This document shows positions 7,718-17,070 of a stretch of DNA of 64,000 bases, piece by piece (within the stretch, counting starts at the first letter, position 1; each line of letters starts with the position of its first letter). The notes below the pieces were generated by a model. It saw nothing but the letters and a program-made list of their open reading frames with translations, did not search any database and was not told where the DNA came from. Source of the stretch: Clostridia bacterium. GTDB taxonomy: Bacteria; Bacillota; Clostridia; Monoglobales; Monoglobaceae. The stretch lies in assembly GCA_017397725.1 (NCBI GenBank), contig JAFQIA010000011.1, positions 1 to 64,000 of the forward strand. The letters are read 5' to 3'. Position numbers and translations under genes: made by a program.

Positions 7718-9076
7718 ATGAATGAAGTAACGAATCGTCCGGAGGAACAACTTATCGAGCAGGCGATGCCTTTTAGCAACGAGGCGGAGCAGTCGGTGCT
7801 GGGTGCCATGTATCTGGACAGGGATTGTATTCCGGATGTAGTTGGCAATGTGCGGGGCGAGGATTTTTATATCAGCCGGCACAGAGAACTTTTTGAAGCC
7901 ATTGTGGAGCTTTATAACACCGGAAAGCCCATTGATTTGGTCACCTTAAAGGAGCATCTTACCTTAAGGGGAAGTCTGGAAAAAATCGGCGGGATTGCCT
8001 TTGTAGTCGAGGTGGCAAATCTGGTTCCCTCTACCGAGAGTGTGAACTTTTATGCCGCAATCGTGCGGGATAAGGCGGTACAGCGGCGGATGATCCGGAT
8101 GGCGGACGAGCTGCGCAACAAGTGTTATCGGGGCGATGAAGAAACCGACGACATTCTGGCAGAGGCACAGCAGTCCATCATTGAGATTTCTCAGGACCGT
8201 AGCAGCAGAGGTTTGGTGCACATCGGCAGATATCTCAATGAGGGTCTGGAAAAGCTGGAAAAGCTTTCCGAAAAAAGCGATACCGTTACCGGAATCCCTA
8301 CCGGATTTATTGATTTGGATCGCAGAACCTCAGGCCTTCACGCGGCGGAATTGATTATTCTGGCGGCAAGACCTGCCATGGGTAAGACCAGTCTTGCACT
8401 CAATATTGCCCAGAATGTGGCAGTCAAGGCAAAAAAGAATGTGGCAGTATTCAGTCTGGAAATGCCGGGCGTGCAGGTGGCAAATCGTATGCTCAGCTGC
8501 GAGGCACGGTTAAGCTCTGAAAAAATCAAGCGGGGCGAGATTAAGGATGATGAATGGGGCAAAATCGGCAACGCCGTATCGGTGCTGTCTCAAGCCAATA
8601 TCTATGTAGATGATACCTCCAGCATTACCGTGTCTGAGATTGGTGCACGCTGCAGAAAGCTGATGCTGGAAAAAGGCTTGGACCTTGTAGTGATTGACTA
8701 CCTGCAGCTCATCAGCGGTGGCGGCAGAGGTGCCAATCGGCAACAGGAAATCACCGAGATTTCCCGTAACCTGAAGATTCTTGCCAATGATTTGAATATT
8801 CCCATTATTGCACTTTCTCAGCTCAGCCGTGCATCCGACAAGGAAAAGCGGGAACCGGTGCTGAGTGACCTTCGTGATTCGGGTGCCATCGAGCAGGATG
8901 CGGATATGGTTATGTTCCTGCATCGTGAGGGATACTATCACGAGGATGCAGAAGAACCCAACAAGGCAAAATGCAGCTTTGCAAAGCACAGAAACGGTGA
9001 GGTGGGGTATGATTACCTGACCTGGATCGGAGAATATACCATGTTTGCAGACTGGAGCGGGGACCATGCAAAATAA
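7718..9076 (+). CDS. dnaB: Replicative DNA helicase DnaB
   Basis: 452-residue hexameric helicase that unwinds DNA at the replication fork (called DnaC in Bacillus). The N-terminal helical collar domain includes PFSNEAEQSVLGAMYLD. The RecA-like motor domain has Walker A ARPAMGKTS (near 220), Walker B DLVVIDYLQL, and the QLSR and DLRDSGAIEQDAD segments typical of DnaB. Length and order are normal and no intein is present. The gene runs 11 bases into tilS. Confidence 0.97.
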   Translation: MNEVTNRPEEQLIEQAMPFSNEAEQSVLGAMYLDRDCIPDVVGNVRGEDFYISRHRELFEAIVELYNTGKPIDLVTLKEHLTLRGSLEKIGGIAFVVEVANLVPSTESVNFYAAIVRDKAVQRRMIRMADELRNKCYRGDEETDDILAEAQQSIIEISQDRSSRGLVHIGRYLNEGLEKLEKLSEKSDTVTGIPTGFIDLDRRTSGLHAAELIILAARPAMGKTSLALNIAQNVAVKAKKNVAVFSLEMPGVQVANRMLSCEARLSSEKIKRGEIKDDEWGKIGNAVSVLSQANIYVDDTSSITVSEIGARCRKLMLEKGLDLVVIDYLQLISGGGRGANRQQEITEISRNLKILANDLNIPIIALSQLSRASDKEKREPVLSDLRDSGAIEQDADMVMFLHREGYYHEDAEEPNKAKCSFAKHRNGEVGYDYLTWIGEYTMFADWSGDHAK

Positions 9077-10457
9077 TACCTTAAAGGTGCTTTCTTCCAT
9101 ACGAAAGACCATACAGACCCACCAACTGCTCTCCCAAGGAGAAACCGTTTTGGTCGGGGTTTCCGGCGGGGCGGATTCGGTGTGTCTTTTGCACGCACTC
9201 AATACCCTGAAAGAAGAATTCAACATCAAGCTTGCGGTGGCACATTTTCATCACGGAATCCGTGGCAAGGATGCGGATAAAGATGCGGCTTTTGTGAAAA
9301 AGCTTTGCAAAAGTTGGAAGATCCCTTGTTATCAAGCCAAGGAAGATGTCCCAACCCTTGCCAAAGAGATGGAGGTTTCGGAAGAAACGGCAGGACGGGT
9401 TGCCCGTTACCGATTCTTTCAGGAGTTGTGCGAGAAAAAGGGTTTTACCAAGATTGCCACTGCCCACCATCGGGATGATCAGGCAGAAACCGTGCTGATG
9501 CGGATGTTGCGCGGAAGCGGCATTGACGGACTTTCCGGAATCCGGTATCTGCGCCACGATGGGGTGATTCGTCCCCTTCTGGATGTGGAGCGGGAGGAGA
9601 TTGAAGGCTACTTAAAGGAAAACGATTTAACCTATTGTGAGGATGCCACCAATCAGGAGGATGCTTATACCAGAAACCGTATCCGACATCATTTGATTCC
9701 CATGCTAAAGGCGGAGTTTAATCCCAACATTGTTTCTGCTCTGGCGAACCTGGCGCAGAATATGGCAGAGGATGGGGATTTTATCAACGGGTATGCGAAA
9801 AGGCTTTACAAGCGGATTCAAAATCCCGCACCGGGGCATAAACCCACTTTGTTGGATATGGAAACCCTGTTATGGGTACAGGAGAGTATTCGCAACCGCC
9901 TGTTGCTTGCGGCAGCCCAAGAGGTGATGGGCAAGGACTATCGCTTGGAGCGATGCCATCTTAATTCCATACAAGAATTGTTGGAAAAAGAAACCGGCAC
10001 ATCGGTCAGTCTGCCAAGTGGCCTTGTTGTGGCGGTGCGCTATGGCTGGCTTGCCTTTGAATTGGAAGAAGAGACAGATGGGGAGCAACCGGTGTATGAA
10101 CAGCCGGAGTTTGGAAAAAGGTATGAGTTTTGCCAAAAGGGTGTGACTTTGACCCTTTCTGAAAAAGTGAAAAAATCAAACAAGCATCGTCTGGTGCTGG
10201 ATTATGATAAGATAGAGCATCTCCCGCTTGCGCTCAGGACCCGAAGAAACGGGGACCGCATTGCCGTTTTTCAGGACGGAAGGGAGAAAAAATTAAAGGA
10301 CTTTTTTATTGATGCAAAAATTCCTGCAAAGGAGCGGGACAGAATCCCACTTTTATGTAGCGGAAATCAGGTTCTTGCGGTGCTGGGACATCGCGTGGCA
10401 GAACCTTATAAAAGTACAAAGGAAACAGCGAGAGGTTTGGTGATTGACTATGAGTAA
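9066..10457 (+). CDS. tilS: tRNA(Ile)-lysidine synthase TilS
   Basis: Modifies C34 of the tRNA-Ile CAU anticodon to lysidine using ATP. The 463-residue protein carries the PP-loop SGGADS (in VGVSGGADSVCLLH), then HFHHGIRG, ATAHHRDDQAET and an RNRIRHHLIP segment, and a C-terminal TilS substrate-binding domain. The start chosen is ATG 9066, overlapping dnaB, with a GGAGCGGGG site upstream. The tilS-hpt pair is conserved in Firmicutes. The ftsH that usually follows is absent here and an aminotransferase takes its place. Confidence 0.94.
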   Translation: MQNNTLKVLSSIRKTIQTHQLLSQGETVLVGVSGGADSVCLLHALNTLKEEFNIKLAVAHFHHGIRGKDADKDAAFVKKLCKSWKIPCYQAKEDVPTLAKEMEVSEETAGRVARYRFFQELCEKKGFTKIATAHHRDDQAETVLMRMLRGSGIDGLSGIRYLRHDGVIRPLLDVEREEIEGYLKENDLTYCEDATNQEDAYTRNRIRHHLIPMLKAEFNPNIVSALANLAQNMAEDGDFINGYAKRLYKRIQNPAPGHKPTLLDMETLLWVQESIRNRLLLAAAQEVMGKDYRLERCHLNSIQELLEKETGTSVSLPSGLVVAVRYGWLAFELEEETDGEQPVYEQPEFGKRYEFCQKGVTLTLSEKVKKSNKHRLVLDYDKIEHLPLALRTRRNGDRIAVFQDGREKKLKDFFIDAKIPAKERDRIPLLCSGNQVLAVLGHRVAEPYKSTKETARGLVIDYE

Positions 10458-10983
10458 ATTAAAAGTTGGAAGAATGATGCTGACCGAGGAAGAAATTCAG
10501 CAACAGGTAGCAAAACTGGCAGAACAAATCAATCAGGATTATCCCGAGGGAGAGCTGATTGTGGTAGGTATCTTAAAAGGTTGCTTTGTCTTTGTCAGTG
10601 ATTTGGTACGCAAGCTGAATGCGGATGTCAAGGTGCATTTTATGCAGGTGTCCAGTTATGGCGACGGAACGGTGAGTACAGGAAAAATCCAGATTAAAAA
10701 GGATCTGGAGGTGGATATTGAGGGCAAGCATCTGCTTTTGGCAGAGGATATCATCGATTCCGGACACACCTTGAGTCAGTTGCTCCCGATTCTTCAAGAG
10801 AGAAAACCGGCCTCGATCAAGGTTTGTACTTTGCTGAGCAAACCCTCCCGCAGACAGGTGGAATTTGAGGCAGATTACACCGGATTTGAGATTCCTGATG
10901 AATTCATTGTGGGTTATGGATTGGATTGCGGAGAATCCTTCCGCCAGCTTCCCTACATAGCGGTTGTAGATATCGAAGAATAG
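10450..10983 (+). CDS. hpt: Hypoxanthine phosphoribosyltransferase
   Basis: Purine salvage enzyme that transfers phosphoribosyl from PRPP to hypoxanthine or guanine. The 177-residue protein has the PRPP-binding loop LLAEDIIDSGHTL and the VVGILKGCFVFVSDLVR and FMQVSSYG segments typical of bacterial HPRT. ATG 10450 overlaps the end of tilS by 8 bases, indicating translational coupling. Confidence 0.94.
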   Translation: MSKLKVGRMMLTEEEIQQQVAKLAEQINQDYPEGELIVVGILKGCFVFVSDLVRKLNADVKVHFMQVSSYGDGTVSTGKIQIKKDLEVDIEGKHLLLAEDIIDSGHTLSQLLPILQERKPASIKVCTLLSKPSRRQVEFEADYTGFEIPDEFIVGYGLDCGESFRQLPYIAVVDIEE

Positions 10984-11001
10984 ACAAAAGGAGAGAGCAT
11001 T

Positions 11002-12201
11002 ATGCAGAACATTCAAGAAAAGTTTTCAGACAAGGTAAAGCATCTTGAGGCATCAGCAATCCGTGAGATTTTTAAGCTTCTGGCAAAGCCGGGCATCATT
11101 TCCTTTGCAGGCGGTGCACCGGATCCTAAGCTGTTCCCCAAAAAGGAATTGGCAGAAATTGCGGCTGATGTTTTGAATAATCAGGGCGAGGTTGCCCTTC
11201 AGTATGGTGTTACCGAGGGTTATGCACCGCTCCGTCAATGGGTGATTGACCGCCTGACCAATCAGGGCATCATTTCAGAAAAGGATGCCACCATCATTGT
11301 CAGTGGCGGACAACAGGGAATTGACCTTGCGGCAAAATCCTTGCTCAACCCCGGGGATGGTGTGATTTGCGAAGAACCCAGCTTTATTGGCGGACTCAAT
11401 TCTTTCCGTTGCAACAATGCAGAGATTTACGGGGTTCCTGTGGAGGCGGACGGACTGGATACGGACAAACTGGAGGAATTACTCAAGGCACATTCCAATG
11501 TCAAGATTCTGTATACCATCGCAACCTTCCAGAATCCGTCGGGTATCACTATGTCCCTTGAAAAACGGAAAAAGATTTTAGAACTGGCAGAAACCTATGA
11601 TTTTATGATTTTTGAGGATAATCCTTATGGAGAGCTCCGCTTTGCAGGTGAGGATGTTCCTACTATGAAGTCGATGGACAAAAACGGAAGAGTGGTTTAC
11701 TTTGGTTCCTTCTCCAAGATTCTCTCTCCCGGTCTGCGTCTGGGCTTTGTCAGCTGTGACCCTGCATTGATGGAGCGGATGATTATTTGCAAGCAGGTGG
11801 AGGATGTGCATACCAATGTGCTTTCCCAGATGATTGCTTATGAATTTGTAACCCGTTATGACATCGATGCACATATTGGAAAGCTCCGTCAGGTTTACGG
11901 CGAAAAGTGCCAGCTGATGATGGAGATGATGGACAAGCATTTCCCGTCCTGCGTGACCCACACCCGCCCTGAGGGTGGTTTGTTCCTGTTCTGCACTATG
12001 CCTGAGCAGTATGACAGCAAAGCGGTGATGCAGAAGGCGCTGGAAAAAGGCGTGGCATTCGTACCCGGAGCCACAACCATGATTGATGACAAAGCGTCTT
12101 ATAGCACGTTCCGTATGAATTATTCTACCGCATCCAAAGAGGACATCATTCGCGGTGTTCAGACTTTGGGCGAGGTATTAAAAGAAGTGGTGGGTGAATG
12201 A
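11002..12201 (+). CDS. PLP-dependent class I/II aminotransferase
   Basis: A 399-residue fold-type I aminotransferase of the group that includes 2-aminoadipate aminotransferase and MocR-type catalytic domains, but without a GntR N-terminal domain. The PLP-binding Lys lies in [15 protein letters not shown]. Other signatures are [23 protein letters not shown], and [11 protein letters not shown] with the pyridine-contacting Asp. Substrate cannot be told from sequence. It begins 18 bases after hpt with a clear AAAGGAGAG, and its stop overlaps the preferred start region of trpS. Confidence 0.88.
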   Translation: MQNIQEKFSDKVKHLEASAIREIFKLLAKPGIISFAGGAPDPKLFPKKELAEIAADVLNNQGEVALQYGVTEGYAPLRQWVIDRLTNQGIISEKDATIIVSGGQQGIDLAAKSLLNPGDGVICEEPSFIGGLNSFRCNNAEIYGVPVEADGLDTDKLEELLKAHSNVKILYTIATFQNPSGITMSLEKRKKILELAETYDFMIFEDNPYGELRFAGEDVPTMKSMDKNGRVVYFGSFSKILSPGLRLGFVSCDPALMERMIICKQVEDVHTNVLSQMIAYEFVTRYDIDAHIGKLRQVYGEKCQLMMEMMDKHFPSCVTHTRPEGGLFLFCTMPEQYDSKAVMQKALEKGVAFVPGATTMIDDKASYSTFRMNYSTASKEDIIRGVQTLGEVLKEVVGE

Positions 12202-12202
12202 T

Positions 12203-13204
12203 ATGGAAGAAAAAAAGAGAATTTTAAGCGGTATTCAACCCTCCGGTGCACTCACTCTGGGAAACTATGTGGGCGCGCTTCGCAACTGGGTGGAACTGCA
12301 AAAAACCGATGAATATGACTGCTACTTTATGCTGGCGGATTTGCACACCATTACCGTTCGGCAGGAGGCAAAGGACTTCCGCAAGAATGCCATGGATTTG
12401 CTGGCACTCTTCATCGCCTGCGGTCTGGATCCGGAGAAAAACCCGATTTTCTTCCAGTCCCACGTTCCGGCACACGCACAGCTGAGCTGGGTTTTGACCT
12501 GTAATACCTATATGGGAGAGCTTTCCCGTATGACGCAGTTCAAGGACAAGTCCCAAAAGCACACCGGCAACATCAATGCAGGGTTGTTTACCTATCCTTC
12601 TTTGATGGCGGCAGATATCCTGCTCTATCAGGCGGATTTGGTTCCGGTGGGTGCAGACCAGAATCAACATCTGGAACTGACACGGGATTTGGCAAACCGG
12701 TTTAACAATGCGTATAGCGAAACCTTTAAGGTTCCGGAAGGATATATCCCCAAAGTGGGCGCAAGAGTTATGAGCTTGCAAGACCCCATGCAAAAGATGT
12801 CCAAGTCCGACCCCAACGAGAATAGCTACATTCTGCTTTTGGATTCTCCCGATGCGGTGGTACGCAAAATCAAGCGTGCAGTCACCGATTCCGGTTCTGA
12901 GGTTCGGCGTGGTGAGGGCAAAGCGGGGATTGAAAACCTGATGAGCATCTACTCTGCCATGACCGGAAAATCCTTAGAAGAGGTGGAAGCAGAGTTTGAA
13001 GGCAAAGGCTATGGCATATTTAAGGCTGCCGTTGCCGATGCAGTGGTGGAAACCCTGACCCCCATTCAGGCACGGTATCGTGAACTGATGGAAAACAAAG
13101 ACTATTTGCAACAGGTGTATCGCAGCGGTGCAGAGATTGCATCCCGCACAGCGGCAAAAACTCTTGCAAAGGTTTATCGTAAGGTTGGATTCATTCAGCC
13201 CTAA
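12203..13204 (+). CDS. trpS: Tryptophanyl-tRNA synthetase
   Basis: Class I synthetase charging tRNA-Trp. At 333 residues it has the usual length. The HIGH-equivalent is in [17 protein letters not shown], the KMSKS loop is [10 protein letters not shown] (near 195), and the [15 protein letters not shown] segment is typical. ATG 12203 follows the aminotransferase stop directly. No T-box leader is present, consistent with its position inside an operon. Confidence 0.96.
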   Translation: MEEKKRILSGIQPSGALTLGNYVGALRNWVELQKTDEYDCYFMLADLHTITVRQEAKDFRKNAMDLLALFIACGLDPEKNPIFFQSHVPAHAQLSWVLTCNTYMGELSRMTQFKDKSQKHTGNINAGLFTYPSLMAADILLYQADLVPVGADQNQHLELTRDLANRFNNAYSETFKVPEGYIPKVGARVMSLQDPMQKMSKSDPNENSYILLLDSPDAVVRKIKRAVTDSGSEVRRGEGKAGIENLMSIYSAMTGKSLEEVEAEFEGKGYGIFKAAVADAVVETLTPIQARYRELMENKDYLQQVYRSGAEIASRTAAKTLAKVYRKVGFIQP

Positions 13205-13218
13205 AGGAGGAAAGCAAA

Positions 13219-14328
13219 ATGCTTTTGAACAACAGTCTTTATGTGCCGCTTGCCTTGGCAGTTGCATTTTTGATATCCTTTGCGGCAACGCCTATGGTGA
13301 TTGCCCTTGCACATAAAATCAATGCTTTGGATGTGCCCAAGGACAACCGACGGGTACACAAAAAACCGATTCCCCTGATTGGCGGTCTGGCGATTTTTTA
13401 TGGGTTCGTGGTCAGCGCGATTTGCTTTGCAACCATCGACCGTGAAACGCTGGGAATCCTGATTGGCTCGCTGATTATTGTGACGGTGGGCGTGATTGAT
13501 GATATGTCTGATATGAAAGCGATCGTTAAGCTCCTTTGCCAGATTGTGGCGGCGGCGTTGGTGGTCTATGCCGGCGTCCGGATTGAGCACTTTGCAAACC
13601 CCTTTTACGGGTGGTTTGGCCCCCAATATCTGGTGATGAACTATTGGGTTTCGGTAGCGGTGACCATCATTTGGATTGTAGGCGTTTGCAATGCAGTCAA
13701 CCTGATTGATGGGCTGGATGGTCTGGCGGTTGGAATTTCTTCTATTGCATCCATGTCCTTGGTGGCATTGACCTTGCTCAGCAACAATCTCAATGTGGCA
13801 ATCCTTACCGCAGCGGTTGCAGGTGCAGGTTTTGGCTTTTTGCCCTATAACTTCAATCCGGCAAAAATCTTTATGGGAGATACCGGTGCATTGTTCTTAG
13901 GGTTCATTCTGGCGTGTATCTCGGTAGAAGGATTTTTAAAGCTTTCTGCCATCATTTCTTTTGCAGTGCCTATCTTGGTGTTGGGGCTCCCGATTTTCGA
14001 CACGATTTTTGCCATTTTCCGTCGGCTTTTGACAGGTCGCTCCCCCATGTCACCGGACAGAGGACATCTGCATCATCGCCTCTTGGATATGGGCTTTTCC
14101 CAAAGACAGACGGTTGCCATTCTTTATACTATGACAGGAGCACTCTGTTTGACTGCGGTGGTCATTTCCATCCAAGGCTATTTGCGGGGATTGTTGTTGA
14201 TTCTGGCAATCTTTGCAATTATCCTGTGTTCCTTAAAGTTTATGGGCGAACTGAAGGATCCGGAGAAACACAGCGATTATCTCACCGACCTTTCCGTGAT
14301 GGAAGAAGAAGGAAAGATGCAAGATTAA
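13219..14328 (+). CDS. tagO: Undecaprenyl-phosphate GlcNAc-1-phosphate transferase, TagO/WecA type
   Basis: A 369-residue polytopic membrane enzyme of the MraY/WecA/TagO superfamily with about ten to eleven hydrophobic segments. Catalytic acidic motifs are visible: DDMSD, NLIDGLDGLA, and FMGDTGALFLG. The His-rich cytoplasmic loop SPDRGHLHHRLLDMG marks the WecA/TagO branch rather than MraY. It should start a lipid-linked cell-surface glycopolymer. It is the last gene before the tRNA promoter, with no strong terminator between them. Confidence 0.9.
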   Translation: MLLNNSLYVPLALAVAFLISFAATPMVIALAHKINALDVPKDNRRVHKKPIPLIGGLAIFYGFVVSAICFATIDRETLGILIGSLIIVTVGVIDDMSDMKAIVKLLCQIVAAALVVYAGVRIEHFANPFYGWFGPQYLVMNYWVSVAVTIIWIVGVCNAVNLIDGLDGLAVGISSIASMSLVALTLLSNNLNVAILTAAVAGAGFGFLPYNFNPAKIFMGDTGALFLGFILACISVEGFLKLSAIISFAVPILVLGLPIFDTIFAIFRRLLTGRSPMSPDRGHLHHRLLDMGFSQRQTVAILYTMTGALCLTAVVISIQGYLRGLLLILAIFAIILCSLKFMGELKDPEKHSDYLTDLSVMEEEGKMQD

Positions 14329-14355
14329 AAAAGTGAAAAAAAGTTGAAAAAACAC

Positions 14356-14384
14356 TTGACACGGCGTAAAAATTCTGTTAGAAT
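14356..14384 (+). promoter_or_regulatory. Strong sigma-A promoter for the tRNA pair
   Basis: A perfect TTGACA, 17 bases, then TAGAAT, ending 32 bases before tRNA-Met. Confidence 0.9.
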
Positions 14385-14416
14385 ATCACTTGTGCTTGCC
14401 GAAAGGCAAGACAAAT

Positions 14417-14493
14417 GGCGGTATAGCTCAGTTGGCTAGAGCATACGGTTCATACCCGTAGTGTCACTGGTTCAAATCCAGTTACCGCTACCA
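14417..14493 (+). tRNA. tRNA-Met (CAT), elongator
   Basis: 77 bases including an encoded CCA. The D-arm is GCTC..GAGC, the anticodon stem TACGG/CCGTA encloses TT-CAT-AC, and the T-arm is CTGGTTCAAATCCAG. The G1-U72 pair is the same as in Bacillus elongator tRNA-Met, and the initiator hallmarks are missing. Confidence 0.93.
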
Positions 14494-14496
14494 TAT

Positions 14497-14571
14497 GGCT
14501 CCTTGGTCAAGTGGTTAAGACTCCGCCCTCTCACGGCGGCTACAGGGGTTCGAATCCCCTAGGAGTCACCA
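14497..14571 (+). tRNA. tRNA-Glu (CTC)
   Basis: 75 bases including an encoded CCA, three bases after tRNA-Met. The anticodon stem CCGCC/GGCGG encloses CT-CTC-AC, and the T-arm AGGGGTTCGAATCCCCT is perfect. The acceptor GGCTCCT/AGGAGTC contains one G-U pair. The CTC isoacceptor reads GAG only. Confidence 0.92.
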
Positions 14572-14573
14572 TG

Positions 14574-14608
14574 AAAAAAACGTACTGAATTTTTCAGTAC
14601 GTTTTTTT
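14574..14608 (+). terminator. Terminator of the tRNA operon
   Basis: AAAAAACGTACTGA/TCAGTACGTTTTTT is a near-perfect stem with a short T-rich loop and a T-run. It ends two bases before the first copy of the structured repeat. Confidence 0.9.
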
Positions 14609-14610
14609 CA

Positions 14611-14790
14611 GCGATATAAATTCCTGACGGAATTTGTGATATACCTTCGGTGCGATATATCCTGACGGATGCGATATGTTGCCTTACGGCAACGAGTAAA
14701 GGAATTTATATCATATCGCAACGAAACAAAGTGGAGTTATATCGAATTAGCGAAGCAAATATATCGCACGAACGAGAGTGAGTATATCGC
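14611..14790. repeat. Structured repeat element, copy 1 (180 bp)
   Basis: Bounded by 8-bp terminal inverted repeats GCGATATA and TATATCGC. The left half has units of GCGATAT (14611, a GTGATAT variant near 14636, 14652, 14671), each followed by a small hairpin: AAATTCC-TGAC-GGAATTT, ACC-TTC-GGT, ATCC-TGAC-GGAT, GTTGCC-TTAC-GGCAAC. The right half has facing ATATCG(C) units with further hairpins. TAAATTCC near the left end can also pair with GGAATTTA near 14701. It is about 80 percent identical to the copy at 27598-27775. No open reading frame is attached to this copy. No clear target-site duplication is seen. Confidence 0.88.
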
Positions 14791-14828
14791 CAACAAAACT
14801 AAAATATTTCTATAGTTCTGCTTTCCCC

Positions 14829-14863
14829 AAAAAAATCCGCACACGTTTGTGTGCGGATTTTTT
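14829..14863 (-). terminator. Terminator of uraA-upp
   Basis: AAAAAATCCGCACAC/GTGTGCGGATTTTTT is a long perfect stem with runs on both sides. It lies just beyond the upp stop and could also stop reading from the plus side. Confidence 0.9.
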
Positions 14864-14882
14864 ATATGCGTTTGACGCTACG

Positions 14883-15512
14883 TTATTTGGTGCCGAAGAT
14901 ACGGTCGCCGGCATCGCCCAGTCCCGGAAGAATGTAGCAATGCTCATTGAGTCCATCGTCTAAGTTTGCACAGTAGACCTGCACATCAGGGTGTGCCTCG
15001 GTGAGCGCCTTCAGTCCCTCGGGTGCTGCCAACAGACAAAGGAATTTAATCTGTTTGCCGCCACAGGCTTTGATTTGACCGATGGCATCAATGGCAGAAC
15101 CGCCGGTTGCCAGCATGGGGTCAACCACAATAATCTGGCGTTTGTCGATGTCTTCCGGCAGCTTGCAATAATAGGGCTGCGGTTGCATCGTTTCTTCATC
15201 ACGATACATACCGATGTGGCCTACCTTTGCGGTGGGAATCAAATCCAGCATACCGTCTACCATTCCCAGACCGGCACGGAGTATCGGGACGATGGCAGGA
15301 CTCTTGCCTGCCAAGGTCTTTTTGACTGTCTTGGTCAGCGGTGTTTCGATTTCGATATCCTTAAGAGGTAAATCCCGCAATGCCTCGTAACACATCAGCA
15401 CGGTGATTTCCTTTACCACTTCACGAAATTCCCGATTTCCGGTGGAAACCTGACGGAGGATGGTGGTTTTGTGCTGAATCAAAGGGTGATTTAAGATTGT
15501 GACATTTTCCAT
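14883..15512 (-). CDS. upp: Uracil phosphoribosyltransferase
   Basis: Converts uracil and PRPP to UMP in pyrimidine salvage. The 209-residue protein starts [15 protein letters not shown] with AAGGAG upstream; upstream in-frame codons are not conserved. PRPP-binding [14 protein letters not shown] and the [11 protein letters not shown] and [29 protein letters not shown] segments are typical. The gene lies 10 bases behind uraA in the same operon, so uptake and conversion of uracil are linked. Confidence 0.96.
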   Translation of the reverse strand: MENVTILNHPLIQHKTTILRQVSTGNREFREVVKEITVLMCYEALRDLPLKDIEIETPLTKTVKKTLAGKSPAIVPILRAGLGMVDGMLDLIPTAKVGHIGMYRDEETMQPQPYYCKLPEDIDKRQIIVVDPMLATGGSAIDAIGQIKACGGKQIKFLCLLAAPEGLKALTEAHPDVQVYCANLDDGLNEHCYILPGLGDAGDRIFGTK

Positions 15513-15522
15513 GATGTTCTCC

Positions 15523-16887
15523 TTATTCTTCGTCAGACGCTTTGGATACAATCAGGTTTACGATGATACCCAGAATCAAAGCGCAAGCGATGGATGTAAT
15601 GGTGATTTTTCCAAAGGTGAGGGTCAATCCACCGATACCTGCAATCAGGATGGTGGAAACAACAAACAGGTTTTTATTGAGGTTCAGGTTGACATTCTGA
15701 ATCATCTTAAGACCGGAAACCGCAATAAAGCCGTACAGAGCCATACATACGCCGCCCATAACACAAGAGGGGATCGAATTTACAAAAGCGATAAAGGGCG
15801 AAACAAATGCGATCAGGATGGCAAGAATCGCTGCACCGATGATGGTGACAACCGATGCGTTTCTGGTGATTGCAACACAGCCAACAGACTCGCCGTAGGT
15901 GGTGTTGGGACATCCGCCAAAGAAAGCACCAACGATAGAACCGATACCGTCACCAAGCAGGGTTCTGTGCAGACCCGGGTCTTCCAGAAGCTCAGCCTCA
16001 ATGATGGAAGAGATGTTTTTGTGGTCAGCAATATGCTCAGCAAATACCACAAATGCAACCGGAACATAAGCAACAGCGATGGTGCTTATGTAGGCGGGAG
16101 TCAGTTCTCCAAATCCCTTGAAAGCGGTCAGGAAGGTGAAATCCGGTACCGACAGGAAGGTGTTGAGAGAAACACCGTCTGCCACCAAAGCGGTGAAAGG
16201 TGCCACATTCAGAATTTTCAGGGAATCCAGATTTGCAGCATAACCAATGGCAGTGAAGATACCTGCCGCAGCATAGCCACCCAGAATACCGATGATAAAG
16301 GGAATCAGCTTGGCGGTCTTTTTGCCGTAGGTGGAGCAAAGGATGGTAATAATTAAGGTAATCAGTCCGCAAAGAACGGTGAGCAGCGGAGATGCGGTAA
16401 CATCCGGAACACTACCCTTTAAGATATCGCCAACAGCGTTTCCTGCAAGGCTAAGACCGATGATGGCAACCGTCGGACCAATGACAACTACCGGCATTAC
16501 TTTGTCAATCCATTTCACGCCTGCAAACTTTACGATGATGGCAATAACCACATAAACCAATCCTGCAAAGATTGCACCGAGAATCAGTCCAAGATAACCC
16601 AGGGACATGGACACGCCACCGGCAAAGGCTGCAATCATCGAACCGATGAAAGCAAAGGAGGAACCCAAAAATACCGGAGACTTCTTTTTGGTAAAAGCGA
16701 CATAAACCAAAGTACCAAGACCTGCACCCAAAAGGGCTGCCGCAGAGCTCATTGCTGTGCCGCATGCCTGATTGATGACCACAGGCACAACCAATGTTGC
16801 CGTCATAATGGCAAGCAGCTGTTGCAAAGCAAAAATAATCAGCTGGCCAAACTTCGGCTTGTCCTTCACACCGTAAACTAACTTCAT
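15523..16887 (-). CDS. uraA: Uracil permease (NCS2 family)
   Basis: A 454-residue nucleobase:cation symporter of the NCS2/UraA family with the expected 12 to 14 membrane segments. Signature segments include [26 protein letters not shown], the Glu-bearing [10 protein letters not shown], and the [19 protein letters not shown] motif of TM10. A GAGAGGGG ribosome site precedes ATG 16887. Coupling to upp and the lack of a PyrR-type attenuator in the short leader suggest control at the promoter, where two palindromes lie. Confidence 0.94.
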   Translation of the reverse strand: MKLVYGVKDKPKFGQLIIFALQQLLAIMTATLVVPVVINQACGTAMSSAAALLGAGLGTLVYVAFTKKKSPVFLGSSFAFIGSMIAAFAGGVSMSLGYLGLILGAIFAGLVYVVIAIIVKFAGVKWIDKVMPVVVIGPTVAIIGLSLAGNAVGDILKGSVPDVTASPLLTVLCGLITLIITILCSTYGKKTAKLIPFIIGILGGYAAAGIFTAIGYAANLDSLKILNVAPFTALVADGVSLNTFLSVPDFTFLTAFKGFGELTPAYISTIAVAYVPVAFVVFAEHIADHKNISSIIEAELLEDPGLHRTLLGDGIGSIVGAFFGGCPNTTYGESVGCVAITRNASVVTIIGAAILAILIAFVSPFIAFVNSIPSCVMGGVCMALYGFIAVSGLKMIQNVNLNLNKNLFVVSTILIAGIGGLTLTFGKITITSIACALILGIIVNLIVSKASDEE

Positions 16888-16926
16888 TAAAATTTCCCCT
16901 CTCTTGTGTAAAATTAGAGTTATTTT

Positions 16927-16947
16927 GATAAAATATGATATTTTATC
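16927..16947 (-). promoter_or_regulatory. Candidate operator in the uraA leader
   Basis: A 21-bp inverted repeat with perfect arms GATAAAATA and TATTTTATC around TGA, starting about 9 bases downstream of the uraA -10. Position and symmetry suit a repressor site; the regulator is unknown. Confidence 0.45.
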
Positions 16948-16955
16948 CTATTAAA

Positions 16956-16984
16956 AATATAACCTTAACCATATGGTTTGTCAA
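16956..16984 (-). promoter_or_regulatory. Promoter of uraA-upp with an embedded palindrome
   Basis: On the minus strand TTGACA (16979-16984), 17 bases, TATATT (16956-16961). The spacer contains the perfect 12-bp palindrome AACCATATGGTT (16967-16978). Confidence 0.75.
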
Positions 16985-17006
16985 TAGTACATTTTAGAGT
17001 TTGCAC

Positions 17007-17035
17007 TTGCTATTTGTTTTTTCCTATGATATAAT
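17007..17035 (+). promoter_or_regulatory. Promoter of the GH32-like gene
   Basis: TTGCTA, 17 bases, a perfect TATAAT, 35 bases before ATG 17071. It diverges from the uraA promoter. Confidence 0.7.
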
Positions 17036-17070
17036 CAGGGCATAAAATTGGGAAGAGGGCGGAAAACACG

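Noticed and set aside
15499-16356. 285-codon open frame antisense to uraA
   Set aside because: Asn/Asp/Gly/Gln-rich shadow of a membrane protein gene.
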